DNA of 64,000 bases from Branchiostoma floridae (taxonomy: Eukaryota > Chordata > Leptocardii > Amphioxiformes > Branchiostomatidae), in the NCBI RefSeq assembly GCF_000003815.2, contig NC_049982.1, forward strand, positions 27,583,061 to 27,647,060, written 5' to 3'. A program made the position numbers and the translations under genes. Under the pieces are notes generated by a model. It had not been told where the DNA came from. It saw only the letters and a list, made by a program, of their open reading frames with translations, and ran no database searches. Positions 27,501 through 40,600 of the stretch are shown here, one piece after another. Positions within the stretch are counted from its first letter, which is position 1, and the number at the start of each line of letters is the position of its first letter.

Positions 27501-30500
27501 AGAAGCTTGGCAGAAAAAATGCCACTTAACTCTCATTTTACAGCGTAATTTCTCGTGGGTGCTGAAATTGTTTCCTGGTTTGAAAAATTTTCTTCTGGCC
27601 ACCTAATATATACTCATAAACACATATTACCTTGAAAATCAGTAAATGACTGTTATCAAATAGCTCACAAAGCGCTGTCTGCGTTTGTGTACTGTAAGAC
27701 ATCCACGTAAACAATATTAACTATAACTAGAAAAGCCGACATTTTCTTGAGAGAAAATACAGCATATTTCAGCCATACGCATTCCCATGCAATACTTAAC
27801 TGTTCCAAATCACCCCTGCGCGAAAATGGAACAATTTAACAGTATCTTCTCTGAAAAAATGTACTAATATTGTGAGTTGATTTTAGGTCAAAACGGAGCT
27901 TGCACAATATGCTCCGGGCCCATATGGAAGAATATACTTTTTTCCACAGGATCTTCTCTGGACCAACAACTTAACTTGATGTGGCTTTATCTATATATTT
28001 AATTTTCCTTCTTTGTTAAGCTTATTCTGTATACCACTATTAAACTGTTTTACTTTGTATGGAATCAGCCATCGGGCCTAATCTTGTCTTAGTGTAACAA
28101 TTTCGTGCGCGTAGCGTGCGAGACCCAGAGGATAGGAGTGTCAGAGGATTTCCGTTTTCGGAGGTCACCCTGGCACTGAGAGAATTTTATTGGTTTCAAA
28201 CTCTGGTAGTTTAAAGTTACTTACAATTTTAATTTTACGTCAAACAACAACAACACTAGAAACACCTACATTTGGTCGGGAGAAAATACAGCACTTTTTT
28301 CCAGTCCAGTGAGGGAAATGTGGCTACTATAGATAAGGTGGCCATTATAGAGAAAATGCTGATCTATTGACTAAGAGCAAGTTACACATGATATTAGTAC
28401 CCACTGATCTCTATGCATATAAATATTGTACAGGTAAGCCAATTGTTTAGATTTACGGTTCAATTAATTCTGAAGACAAATATTGATGACAAAATAATCA
28501 TTGTCACCACTGTCAAACTTACGTATCAAAACTAAACGCAACCTGGCCAATTTCTCCGCGATTTCTAGCCAAGAAGCATGATATCGATTGTCTCAAATAG
28601 CCCTGCTAAAATCAAATCTACCGAAAATGATTGATATTGCCATGCCGAATGTTGATAAATTCACCGACAAAGAATTGTACTCTAACGTCCAGGACCCACG
28701 TACCTTCCGCTACCGCCCAAATGACGCCGTAGTGAACTACAAATCCTCGCACTACGATTTTAAACCGGGCGCAGGTGACATACATCCACTGTATGGCCGC
28801 AATGTCTCTGTATGTACGGGATCGTGAAGCCCCGCTTATGAATATTAATTAGCCTTCGTCTTCGCTGATTGGCTGGCTCATTGATTCAACTACCTCTTAC
28901 TACGATTTTAAACCGGGCGCAGGTGACATGCATCCACTGTATGGCCGCAATGTCTCTGTATGTACGGGATCGTGAGGCCCCGCTTATGAATATCAATTAG
29001 CCTTTGTCTTCCTCTTCGCTGATTGGCTGGCTCATTGATTCAACCTCTTACTGGATCTGACACCGCAGCATGTGTGGGGCTCTGTGGGATCACGACTGGA
29101 GGCCGAAGGAAAATCAATTTCCCCTCAGAAAAGTGCCGAAATCAATCATTTTAAAGTGGTTTATGCCAAAATTTGTACTTGCCTTCAGTGCCTATCTATA
29201 CCAAATTTCATGTCATCTAATTGTAATACTAGGGTACTGGGAGTCGTTTTAAAAATGGTCTTAAATTGCAAAAAAACAACTCAATAAAATCATTTTAAAG
29301 GCGGATATGAAAAAATGAAGAAATAAAAACGCCTGAGTGCATTAGCCCATTTTACCATTGTGCGAAATGTCAGGTCATTCGGTCCAAGAACGACGGAGAT
29401 AACGTGCTTTGAAGATTTGACAGAAGAAAGATGAAACATTACAAATACAATATATTTCACCATACATGTGGTATGGCTGAAATATAAATACAACTCAATC
29501 TCCACAACTGGATATTTACTTCCGGACCTTTCCACTGACATCCATCACTCTCAGCGTCACTAGAATGAACTGGCAGAACAATTCGTTCCAAGTATTAGAA
29601 AACTGATATGTTCAACTGTTTTATTCCAGTTATCTGTAATTGTATCGAATTGAGAAATTTTTACATGGCTTTCTGTTCAGAAAGGGTTACCGCGGCTATG
29701 CATCTGCCATTGAGTCCAATTAATTTTTATCATATTTCAAACATCGAACGAAAGGTTCTGGTGTGACCTTAAGAAAATTATATTTTTATCATCATTATTC
29801 TTATATAATTGACACAATGCTATCAGAATCATTAGAAAACTGACATTTTCAACCATTATATTCCAGTTAAGAATGTCGAATTGAGAGAATTTTTGTTGCT
29901 TATATCCTTTCTTACATGGCTTTCTGCTCAAAAAGGGTTGGCTATGCATCTACCGATGCCATTTAGTCCAATGAATTTTTATAATATTTCAAACTCCAAA
30001 AGAAAGGTTCTTGTGTGACCTTAAGTCAATTATATTTTAATCATCATTATTCTTACAGAATTGACATAATGCTATCAGAAATGACACAATGATATCAGAA
30101 ATGACATAATGATATCAGAAATGACATAATGATATCAGAAATGACATTAAAGCCAGTGAGATTTTAATTTGATAAATGTGCTGGTTACATTGTTCCGATT
30201 ATACCCCTGTCACATTATCCACGATCTTCGGGGAAGGTCGGCCATATTTAAAATTGACAGAGGGTTGCACGTATTTTTCACCTGAAAACTGTCCCTGTCA
30301 CATATAAGCCAAACTTTGTACCTTGTACATTTGTTGTGCAATAAAGTTTTTTTTTCATTATAAGCGAGGCTCGGGCGATTGCTGCAGACTCGTCGTCCGA
30401 TCGATTGTCGCGCAATGTGACAGGGGTATTACAATTCATTCTTAGTTAAAGTGTTCTAATGATGTAAAAGTGTTCCATTAACCCGTGCACGTGTCTAAAC

Positions 30501-31632
30501 GCCTTGGAATGTAACAACTTGGGGTGGGTATAGTTACAGCGTGCTGGTATATAACGGGCTTTTAGTGTTGGACCGGTTAAAAAAACGGACATGAAAAAAA
30601 TCAGTGCACTGGATCTTCGACCGACTAGAAAATGAACAGAATATACCGGCATACGTTTAGAGGCTTGCCGGTCAAAGAAGGGCGAAGTAGAGTAGAGTAA
30701 ATTAGAGAAGTTTTTAGTCATTTCTACCAATCAAGTTTCTATAGTCAAACTTAGCAGTCTTTACACAGAGATAGAGTTTTAAAACGCCACCAAACAGATT
30801 CATTTTTAACGAAATGAACCGGACCTGGACCTGAATTTTCTGTATCGGTACCCACCCCTACAAACAAGTAAAATACAATAATCGAAAACATAGTAATGAA
30901 AATAACAAAAGAGGCCAAAATCTTGAAAGTTTAGAAGTTGCCCACCCAAAGAACTAATTTTACACTCAACTAGAAATAATTCAAATTAGGTATTGCAAAA
31001 TATTATGTACTAAGGAAATATCAGGTCAATAATGACATCAACATATTAAGTGAAGTAATGAAAGAGATAGTGGTTGAAACATTCATCACAACTACGCATG
31101 ATAAACCAACGTCACACAAAATGAGAGTAAACCATATCCAGGAAATACATTTTAGATCTTTGGATCTAACACATTAGTAATCGGATCTATTCACGGACAA
31201 TCCAGGTCTTTCTAATGAGTTAGGTAAAAGATCTACTTTATATAGCATTTACTTTCTAGTGATGGTCATAGTCCATCTCCGTGTTACATTGTACTACGTT
31301 GTGTCCAGTAGACCCTTGCCAGGCTTCTGGAACCTGCATTGATGCCGTTAACAGCTACAGTTGTCAATGCCAGACTGGATACAATGAAACAAATTGTGAA
31401 CGTATCATTGATGAATGTATCACTTCACCGTGTAAGAATGCAGCCCAATGCAGCAACACACATGGCGATTACAGGTAAAGTTTTGTATAAGAACTTATGT
31501 TTTTCTTTTGGGCCGAACTCTGTGCAGAGCTCCTGAAACTATGGATAAAGTGTTAACAGTACAACTTATAGCAGTACAAAATTTCTTTGCTTTAACTTTT
31601 CACTGTATATGCACCTACTTTATCTGTCTATA

Positions 31633-31698
<66 letters not shown>

Positions 31699-34600
31699 TA
31701 TTGGTATAATTTCTAACATTGCATTAAAAGTACTGGGTTTTTTTCTTGATGCTGATGCTGAAGCAGTCCCAAGATGTATCATAAGATAGAAATCTAGCAT
31801 ATTAAGATTCTGTAATGGCCCTGTATGATCTTGACCACTAGTCATCACAGCAGCTGTGATGACTAGTGGTCAAATGGCATGAGGCTGATAAAAAAATACA
31901 GAAAATGGAGCCTTGAGGCTGTCATAAGATGTGCCGTAAGACGGAATTCTAGCATCTAAAGATTAATTAAACAGCAACTGTGGTGTTTCTGTTGGTTATA
32001 ATAAAGGATTGTTTATTTATGTTTTGATCCGAGGAGGTTGTTTGATCCGACCACACACGGACCCGCCAGGGTCAGTTTAATTAGCTCCAGACAGGCGGGT
32101 TAGTCCGGGGCTTCATTCCCGGACCGCCTTACACGCGCGCGGACGCGAAACTCCTATCTCCCAGCGCGATTTCACGGCCTGAGACTGGTCCAACACTTTG
32201 TACAGGAAAAACAGCCTTCAGGCAGTAAATTGCAAGTAACATGCGACAGTATAATTCTGGACAAACATTCTAATTCCGGAAAACCTTAATAATTTCAAAA
32301 TAGATTAACCAGATGAATTAATATTTGTAGGTATGATATATCAAAGGACTAGAGTTCCACGACCCCATACCTTCGCCAAATGATCCTAACCTTTCTCTGC
32401 AACTGCTGTATTAATTGTGTTTGTCATTAATTATGCAAATAAGGTCCTCATTTGTATAAATTATATCAGTTGATCATCTCCTCCACCAGACAACAGAAGT
32501 GCGCAATCTATGTTAAGAAAGAAGGCTTTTATCGCATTTTCTGACAATTTATGCAAATGAGATCCTCATTTGCATAATTAATGTTCAACGATGCTCACCT
32601 GTATATAACTTCCAGATGCTACAAGTAAGAAGTTCCGGTCATTTAACAAAAAGAAAGTATAGCATTTTCTCATTCATTATGCAAATTAGGTCTTAATTTT
32701 GCATAATATATATCAATCAATATTCTTCTCCTTCTCAGTTACAAATGTCACATGTTGCAATGGTTCCATAATGGAACTGAGCGTGTTTACAAAATGTTCT
32801 TATTAATTATGCAAATTAGATACCAATTTGCATAATTAATATGTCATTATATAAATCACCACCTAAGCTATCTACATACCAAAAATCATAACAATCCGTT
32901 AACCCCTTCTTGAGTTATTCCCTTTTAAAGCCCGACACTAAACCTGCCTTGCAGTTCCAAAACAAGCCGCTAGGGGTCCAAACCTACACCACTTACTCTC
33001 GGCATCAAGAGCTGTCTACCACTAAAAAATCATAGCCACAGCATGTTCAGAACTCGAGATATCAAGCCAGGAAGTTCCGCTGCAGTACCGTAATAGGCCG
33101 CTAGGGGACCCAAAATCTAACCGTTTCCAGGACTAATGAAGACCTACCCACGTACCAAATACCAATACAATCCATGCAGGCGTTCTTGAGTTATGGTGTT
33201 TTCCTACAAACATACACACATACACACACACAAACGCTACCCAAAATATAACCTTCTTGGCGAAGGTAATAATGAATACGTAGGTTGCAATTAGATGTCT
33301 CTACGAAGAAAGGTCTGCAGAATTCTGACTCAGGGTCCAGAATTCTGGCTCAGGTTCCTAGAATTCTGGCAAAATTCTGCCTCACAGCCAGTATTCTGCC
33401 AGAATTGGCCTTCTTCATGGAGACATATAATTGCAACCTATATAATCATCATCCTTTGATGTATCATACCTACAAATATTAATTCATCTGGTTAATCTAT
33501 TTTGAAATAAATTAAGGTTTTCCGGAATTAAAGTGGTTGTCCGGAATTATATTGTCGCCTGTTAATTCTATTTTCTAGCATCAGATGGTTCGGTGATAGT
33601 CTGATCATCATCACTGGTCAATACTGCAACTGCAACTATGGCTATTGTGTTGGATTGACACTCGATCAGGAATGGTCTGAGGCTGGTCTCACACTTTGTA
33701 CAAATCTAGAGAATTAAGCTTTGGGTCAGTCGACTCTGTGCCTTAGATCAGTCTTGTGCAATAAGATACATTTCTTTTTTTGCTATTGTGTTGGATTCCG
33801 ATCAGAAATGGTCTGAGGCTGGTCCAACACTTTGTACATGGAATTTAGTTTTGAGGCAGTCGATCCTGGGCCATAAGAATTCGAGCCCCACCCTGTGCTT
33901 TCTAATCCTGCCCACTGGTAATTTTTTCAGCAGCTGCGGTGTTTGTGTAGGGTTTAGTGATGTCCTCATACGGACCCGCNNNNNNNNNNNNNNNNNNNNN
34001 NNNNNNNNNNNNNNNNNNNNNNNNNNNNNNNNNNNNNNNNNNNNNNNNNNNNNNNNNNNNNNNNNNNNNNNNNNNNNNNNNNNNNNNNNNNNNNNNNNNN
34101 NNNNNNNNNNNNNNNNNNNNNNNNNNNNNNNNNNNNNNNNNNNNNTTCTGATACTGACCCACGGACCTATACAGAGAATTCACATTTGATGGAATCGACC
34201 CTGTTCCATAAGATGCATTTCTAGCATCCAAGCCTAGAGCCTGTTCTACATGGTGTGCCTGATCATCACTAGTCATTACAGCAGCGTTAGGGTTTTTGTT
34301 GGATTCAGTGATGTTCTGATACTGACACGGCTCTGTCATATCATGCCCACTTGTCATTACAGCAGCTGTGGTGTTCGTGTTGGATTCAGCGATAGCCTGA
34401 GACTGGCCCTGCCCTGTCTGATTGTGTTTGGTCATATCTTCATACTGGCTATCATGACCACTAGCTACATCAACAGCCGTGGCCTTTGTGTTAGATTTAG
34501 TCAAGAAGTGGTGAGACGGTTCCTGACCTTTCTTGTTATGTTGGTTCATATCTTCATACTGACCACTAGTTGCAACTTCACCCGTGTTTATCTTTGTCTC

Positions 34601-37600
34601 AGTGATGGCGTGAGGCCGAACCTGCCGTTTTAAATTATGCTGGTTGTCCACATCTTCATACTGGTTATCATGACCACTGACCTCTGCCATTGCTGTGGTG
34701 TTTGTGTTGGCCTGAGACTGACCCTGCCCTGCTTGACCATTGGTCATAACAGTATCTATGGGGTTGGTGATGGCAAATTTTGTATTTCTAAACCCGGTAA
34801 GAAGGTTTTTGCCACTCCTCTTGCACCAGATTATGAAAGCGATGGCGACAGTGACAGTTACTAACGAACCAATAGCAGTTGATATGATTACAACTTGGTT
34901 GACGCTGGCACCAGATTCGTGGCGTGTGTTGGTAACAGGAGGTGGAGTAACAGCCATTGACACTTTCCTTCGTGTGTCATCAGTGCCAAATATCGAGCCA
35001 ACATTGCGTCTGAAGTACCACTGATAGTGATGGGAGTCATGGCTATTGTTATAATCGATAGCACTTGGCCATTGTGTATCATTGGACTGATTGGCAAATT
35101 TGGAGCTTACAGTATGTGCTGTTAGGCCAGTATTGCTAGCAGTATTGCCAGATGGAGGAGATGTTGGCACTGTGGATGAAGTGTATGGGGCGTGTTTATC
35201 AGCTGCTGTTTGAGAAGATGTTGACACTGTGGATGAACTGAATGGGGCGTGTTTATCAGCTGCTGTTTGAGAAGATGTTGACACTGTGGATGAAGTGTAT
35301 GGGGCGTGTTTATCAGCTTTTGTTGATTTCTCTTGGTCTTCACAAATCAAATCTTTGGGATGGACGTTTTTGAATTTTTGTCTGAAAAGGTTGGGAGGCT
35401 TATCACATATTAACTCGTTTATAAAGGGAATAAAGGGAATTATCTTAAAGGGAACCATTCTACAGTCACACTGCCAGGGGTTGTCGCCAATGTGTAACAT
35501 TTGAATGGATGCGAACACGTTATATTCTGACAGAGGGAAGGAAGATATCTGGTTTGTCTGTAGATTCAAATTTTGGAGGTTGGGTAGATTTGAAAATGTG
35601 CCAGACAGGATTTTAGTTATCCGGTTCTTGCCCAGATTCAAAATTTTGAGGTTTGGAAGATTCGAGAGTGCGGCAGCCTGAACCATAGTTATCATGTTTT
35701 CTTCAAGGATTAAAACTTGGAGCTTAGTTAGATTTGAGAACACTTCAGACTCAATCTCGCCTATCTTATTACGGCACAGATGCAAATGTTTGAGCTCGGG
35801 CAGGTTTACGAATACACCTGACGAGATGTGAGTAAGCTGGTTACTGTTCAGGTACAAAAATTGGAGCTTGATTTGCTTTGAGAAAGCACCAACCTGAATG
35901 CTTCTTATCTTGTTTGCGGCAAGGTCCAAAAAACAAAGCTTGGGTTGATTTGAGAATGTACTTTGTTGTATGTTAGTTAACAAGTTGCGGCCAAGATCCA
36001 TATATGTGAGATTGGTAAGATTTGAGAGTGATGTAATACTACTTATGCGGTTACTTCCTAACTCTAAGTGGCAGACAGATGTTGGGATGTCCACTTGTTC
36101 CATGCTGGTGAGACCCCGTCTGCGGTATGTGCAGACTGGGGAGGATACGCCTGTGCAGTCAGCTTCTGGCANNNNNNNNNNNNNNNNNNNNNNNNNNNNN
36201 NNNNNNNNNNNNNNNNNNNNNNNNNNNNNNNNNNNNNNNNNNNNNNNNNNNNNNNNNNNNNNNNNNNNNNNNNNNNNNNNNNNNNNNNNNNNNNNNNNNN
36301 NNNNNNNNNNNNNNNNNNNNNNNNNNNNNNNNNNNNNNNNNNNNNNNNNNNNNNNNNNNNNNNNNNNNNNNNNNNNNNNNNNNNNNNNNNNNNNNNNCGC
36401 CATTTTTGTACAATGGTTCTTGTTCCGTATGTTGTTGCTTTATCTGAAGCTTCTGCAAGGTGCCATCTCCCTTAAGTAGCTTCTGAGATATTGACAATCC
36501 AACATACTGTAAATGCAGAAATGTTCGCGGTGGATTAATGTTGTGACCACTTCAACTCGAACTTAAAACCAACATTTTTCTAGTATGGTATCAGACTGCA
36601 ATTTATGGTGTTACCGCGAACTTAAATCCACCGCGAAAAGTCCATTTTCCCGCTACCGCGAAATTAAATCCCCGCGAACTTACATTCATTTACAGTAATC
36701 ATGTCCCTTTTCGAAAGCGCTATAACGTTACAAGCATGTAATAAATCATTTTTCTCAACAATAAAACCGAAAAATGAATTTTGGAAATACAAAATACATC
36801 AGTACGTTAGAAAAATAACAGAAAACGGCATTACATTATCCCCCTTTTTTTATAACATACAGCATACATTTGTGTTTGTAAATTAAAAAAAAAAAAGAAT
36901 TATTACACTGCATGATACGATACCCATAGTACCCCGTTTCTCCCAGCATATAATGAAATCAGTCTATAAACCAATCAATGTGTAGCTGGTAAGCTTGTTC
37001 TGACCAGTTGATCTTTATACATGTCTTACGTGTAGACGTGACAAACAATTTTAAATCAGTCTGAGTCGGCATATTTCCATATCAACATTGATAAGCACTT
37101 ATTTCTTGTTTAAATTCTTGGTGCAAAGTAGTAGGAAACATGCACCTGTTTCTTACAAGATCAACACTTGAATCTGACGTCGTACTTAGTATTCTAAATG
37201 TGGTTCTTCAAAATATTGTCTGTTTCTAGCTACACTACACGAAATCTGATATTCTTAAGCATAGTTTTATCAAAACACGCCTTTTTGTATACCTTAAAGC
37301 GTGTGTACTGATTGGTTTTCGTGGAGTGCTATTTGAATATTAATGTTAAAATACGTTGTGTCAATGTACAATGTGTCACTGACTCTCTTTGAATTTATGT
37401 ATGACGCTATGTAGACCTCTCAGATTTGGGCGACATTAATAGAAAAAAAAATAATTTCGCCATTCTTATAGAATATCATATTGGCTTCTCCCACATTATA
37501 TTTCGTGTGGAAATTGATGATCCAATTAAAAAGAAGTTATATGGCAAATGAGAAAAAAATGAAACTATTGCACACACACCTGAACACAATACGGATTCAT

Positions 37601-40600
37601 TTGGGCATTTTCGGTGGGAAAGTAAATAGCATAATGTGAAGTTCGTTCGAGGGATATTTGCATTCGCACCCATTCATGCTGTCTCATAATAACAAACTGT
37701 GGATGCAACTTGTAATTTTAGACAAAATATTCCAAATGTAATCTGTGGAAGGTTTTCAACATTAATTTCAACCGAGAGATACTGCAAACTCTTGATTGAT
37801 GACATGTCGCTAAATTTAAGTGCAGCTAATATAAACAACTTAACAGCATATTACGTGACGCAGAAAATGCATTTTTTTTTCAGAAAAAACAACAACAACA
37901 AAACACTTATACATACCTGCAAACTTACCTTTCACGCTTGCGACAGTATCTTCAGTTGGTTCTTTCCGGAACTTCTTCAGCCCTCTAGTTGCAATTGTGC
38001 CTGTTAGCTGCGACCGTTTGGGTACCTTTCTCCTACCAATGTGACAAACAACCTTAGATTAGTCTTACGTTTCTGCTGATGCTGATTGTCTGAGCCCAGC
38101 TTCATGAATATTGGCGTTTATGAAAAATGTAATGGCGATTTCTATATGCTTTTCAAAACGGTGGACTCTCTATTGCTTTGCCAGGCGGTGCCAATAACAT
38201 TTCACTCAGCATGTAAACAGAGTAAACAATCTCTGTGCAGTAAAATAGGAATTTCAACAATCTCAAACAAGTGTTTTGCAAGGCACAATAGTAATTCCTG
38301 TGATATTCGCTCCATCATTGACATGAAGTCTTATTAATTGTCAGAATCTGGCTATTTGATTATAAACATTTTCTAGGTGACTGTTGCTTCCTAATGATGG
38401 TTTTTAAACGCTATTTTAAACGTACAGCATAATTTTTCTTGGGCTCTGAACTTGTTTTTAGTAATGCCCCTTACCAATTTTAGTGCAATCCGTTCCTCAG
38501 ATCAAACCGAGAAATGAGTTTTATAATTACAGAATGGCATCCGTGTTAATATTAGAACAATAACAAAATTTAACATCAGAAAAATGGCATTAGAAAAATA
38601 TTATTCCCCTTGTTGTTGTTAAACATGCACCAGTTTGTGTTTTGAAGTTTTTAAATTTTGACAATGTTTTGAAGTTAATTATGACTATATGTTCACAAAC
38701 GTAAACAAATGGTCCGTCTTCCATTCTGTTATTAGTTGTTATTTTACAGTATCTTACAAGATACGTGATGTAGGAAATGTCTGCTGTCGTACGAAAAAAA
38801 GTACCAAACATTATATATTCTGCAAACTTACCTTTCTAGCTTGTCAGAGTATGTTCAGTGTTTTTTTCTGGGGTAGCGCGTTATGAGGGAGATCCTCCAG
38901 CCCTCCCCTTGCGATTCTGCCTGCCAACTACGAATGTTGGGTAGCTTTTTTGGTACCAATGCAACAAGCAACATTTTATTAGTCATACTTTTAGGGTGGT
39001 GTTGATTGTCTGAGCTCAGCTCCATGAATATTGTCGTTTATGATGATTGTAGGGATCGTTTCTACTTAATTGTCAAACTGTTGGGCCCAGAATTTCTCTG
39101 CCTTTACCGACAACATTTCCTTTAGAAATCAAGCAGCGACTACGTATATTTAAATCTGCGTAGTTAAGTCGGAATTCAAGAAATGCAAATAAAGAAGTGT
39201 TTATTGTGAGGTACAATTATACTTATTCATGTGATGAGTGTGTATTGTTTATCATTGGGGTTTTACTGATTGCAGAATACTTAATATAATAATGCTAATG
39301 ATGATAACAATAATAACACATTCAGGCAGTGGATCAACTTAAAATCAAAGTAACGAAAAGTGGAATTTGCATATCAATGTGTCGCTGGTCGGGCAGTGTT
39401 TGTTATAAAGTTGATTTGCAAATGAAAAATAACAGTCAGAAGAGAACATAAATGTCAGTCTTAGCATCAAACATAATACAAAAATCAAACAAAAGTTTCC
39501 ACTGTGATATGACAGGAACTAAAGTTAAAATATATACAATCAGAATCCTTTAGTCCTGGTCATAAAATCGTTTAAACTGTGACACTGTCCTCGCAGATCT
39601 TAATTGGGACGACAGGGAATTCCAGAGCACCGCCCCTGAGTATGAAAAAGCTTTCTTTCTATATTTAGATTTACACAATGCTATGGTCAAATGAAGTCAT
39701 AAAAATGTCACAACGGCTGGGCATCTGTCGAAGCCCTTGTGTCCAGTCTGTTATTGTCACACTTTAAAATTCGACGAAGGAAACGTTTTCGCACACCCAA
39801 CACCGTCGATCTATTTAGGTCTGCCATTAGACTAATCATATTCCGGTACGGGGCGTAACATATTGTTGTATTACACTCCATATCACAGGAGTGGGAGAGA
39901 AATATTTTGATTTTCTTTATGCTCAATATCCTCTTTCTTTTCCTTAATGTACTATCATTTGATTAAATTGACTAGTCTCTGTCATTTGGGGGAACATTGG
40001 CTACAAATGTGGCACATGAGGTGAGTAGACAGATATTCCCAGGGTACTAGGTTTTCATTTACTTTTTGTATAGGCCTATTGTCTTACTTTGCTTCAAGTC
40101 TAGTGTTTAAATGTAATAAACAACTTATGTCTTTGCAGTTGTGCTTGTCTTTCTGGGTACGAAGGGAAGGACTGTGACGGGAATATTGACGACTGCCAGG
40201 TGCATGCCTGCCAGAACAACGGCACCTGTGTCGACCAGCTCAATAACTACACCTGCCAATGCGCAGCAGGGTTTACAGGTAACTCGACATCAGCTTATGC
40301 ATGTGTATTATATATGGTCAACTGTATGATTCAAAATATAAGTACCCTGTAGTAGATGCCACCAAAACTTTCCAGTGTTTTTCTTTTCCATAGCAGGTCT
40401 TTAACCCTCAAGCATCCGACTTTTTTTGTGACTAAAATGACCGAGTTTGGTCCAATTGGACCCAATTTTGTTTCGTCAATAAATGCACCTTTTTTTACAT
40501 TGTTTTGGTAATCTTTACAGATACCAATTATGAAAATAGTTGTGTAATTTGTATAATAGATACGAAAGCACCAGGTATATTTTGCGGTTAACAGTATGAC

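Larger units (their letters stand above)
27401..30858 (+). other. Spacer between duplication copies
   Basis: Apart from the 148-bp tandem (28752), the 240-bp tandem (29594), the TIR element (30196) and one short frame (28588), no gene was seen. Confidence 0.6.
30859..39279 (+). repeat. Direct duplication, copy 2 (8.4 kb)
   Basis: Second copy in the same orientation, separated from copy 1 by a unique spacer of about 3.5 kb (27401-30858). Contains exon 26b and the second LRR gene. Copy 2 alone holds the TIR element at 32236-33565 and the palindromic MITE at 36507-36697. Confidence 0.87.

Noticed and set aside
35122..35343. Repetitive minus-strand frame ([13 protein letters not shown] words)
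   Set aside because: Out-of-frame reading of the ADKHAP stem repeat of LRR copy 2.
36398..36403. ATG at 36401-36403 as the start of LRR copy 2
   Set aside because: It lies beyond the N gap. By comparison with copy 1 the start should be about 70 bp from the gap edge, inside the N run.
18834..39279. CRISPR-like arrays among the tandem repeats
   Set aside because: No short repeats with regular unique spacers; the genome is eukaryotic.
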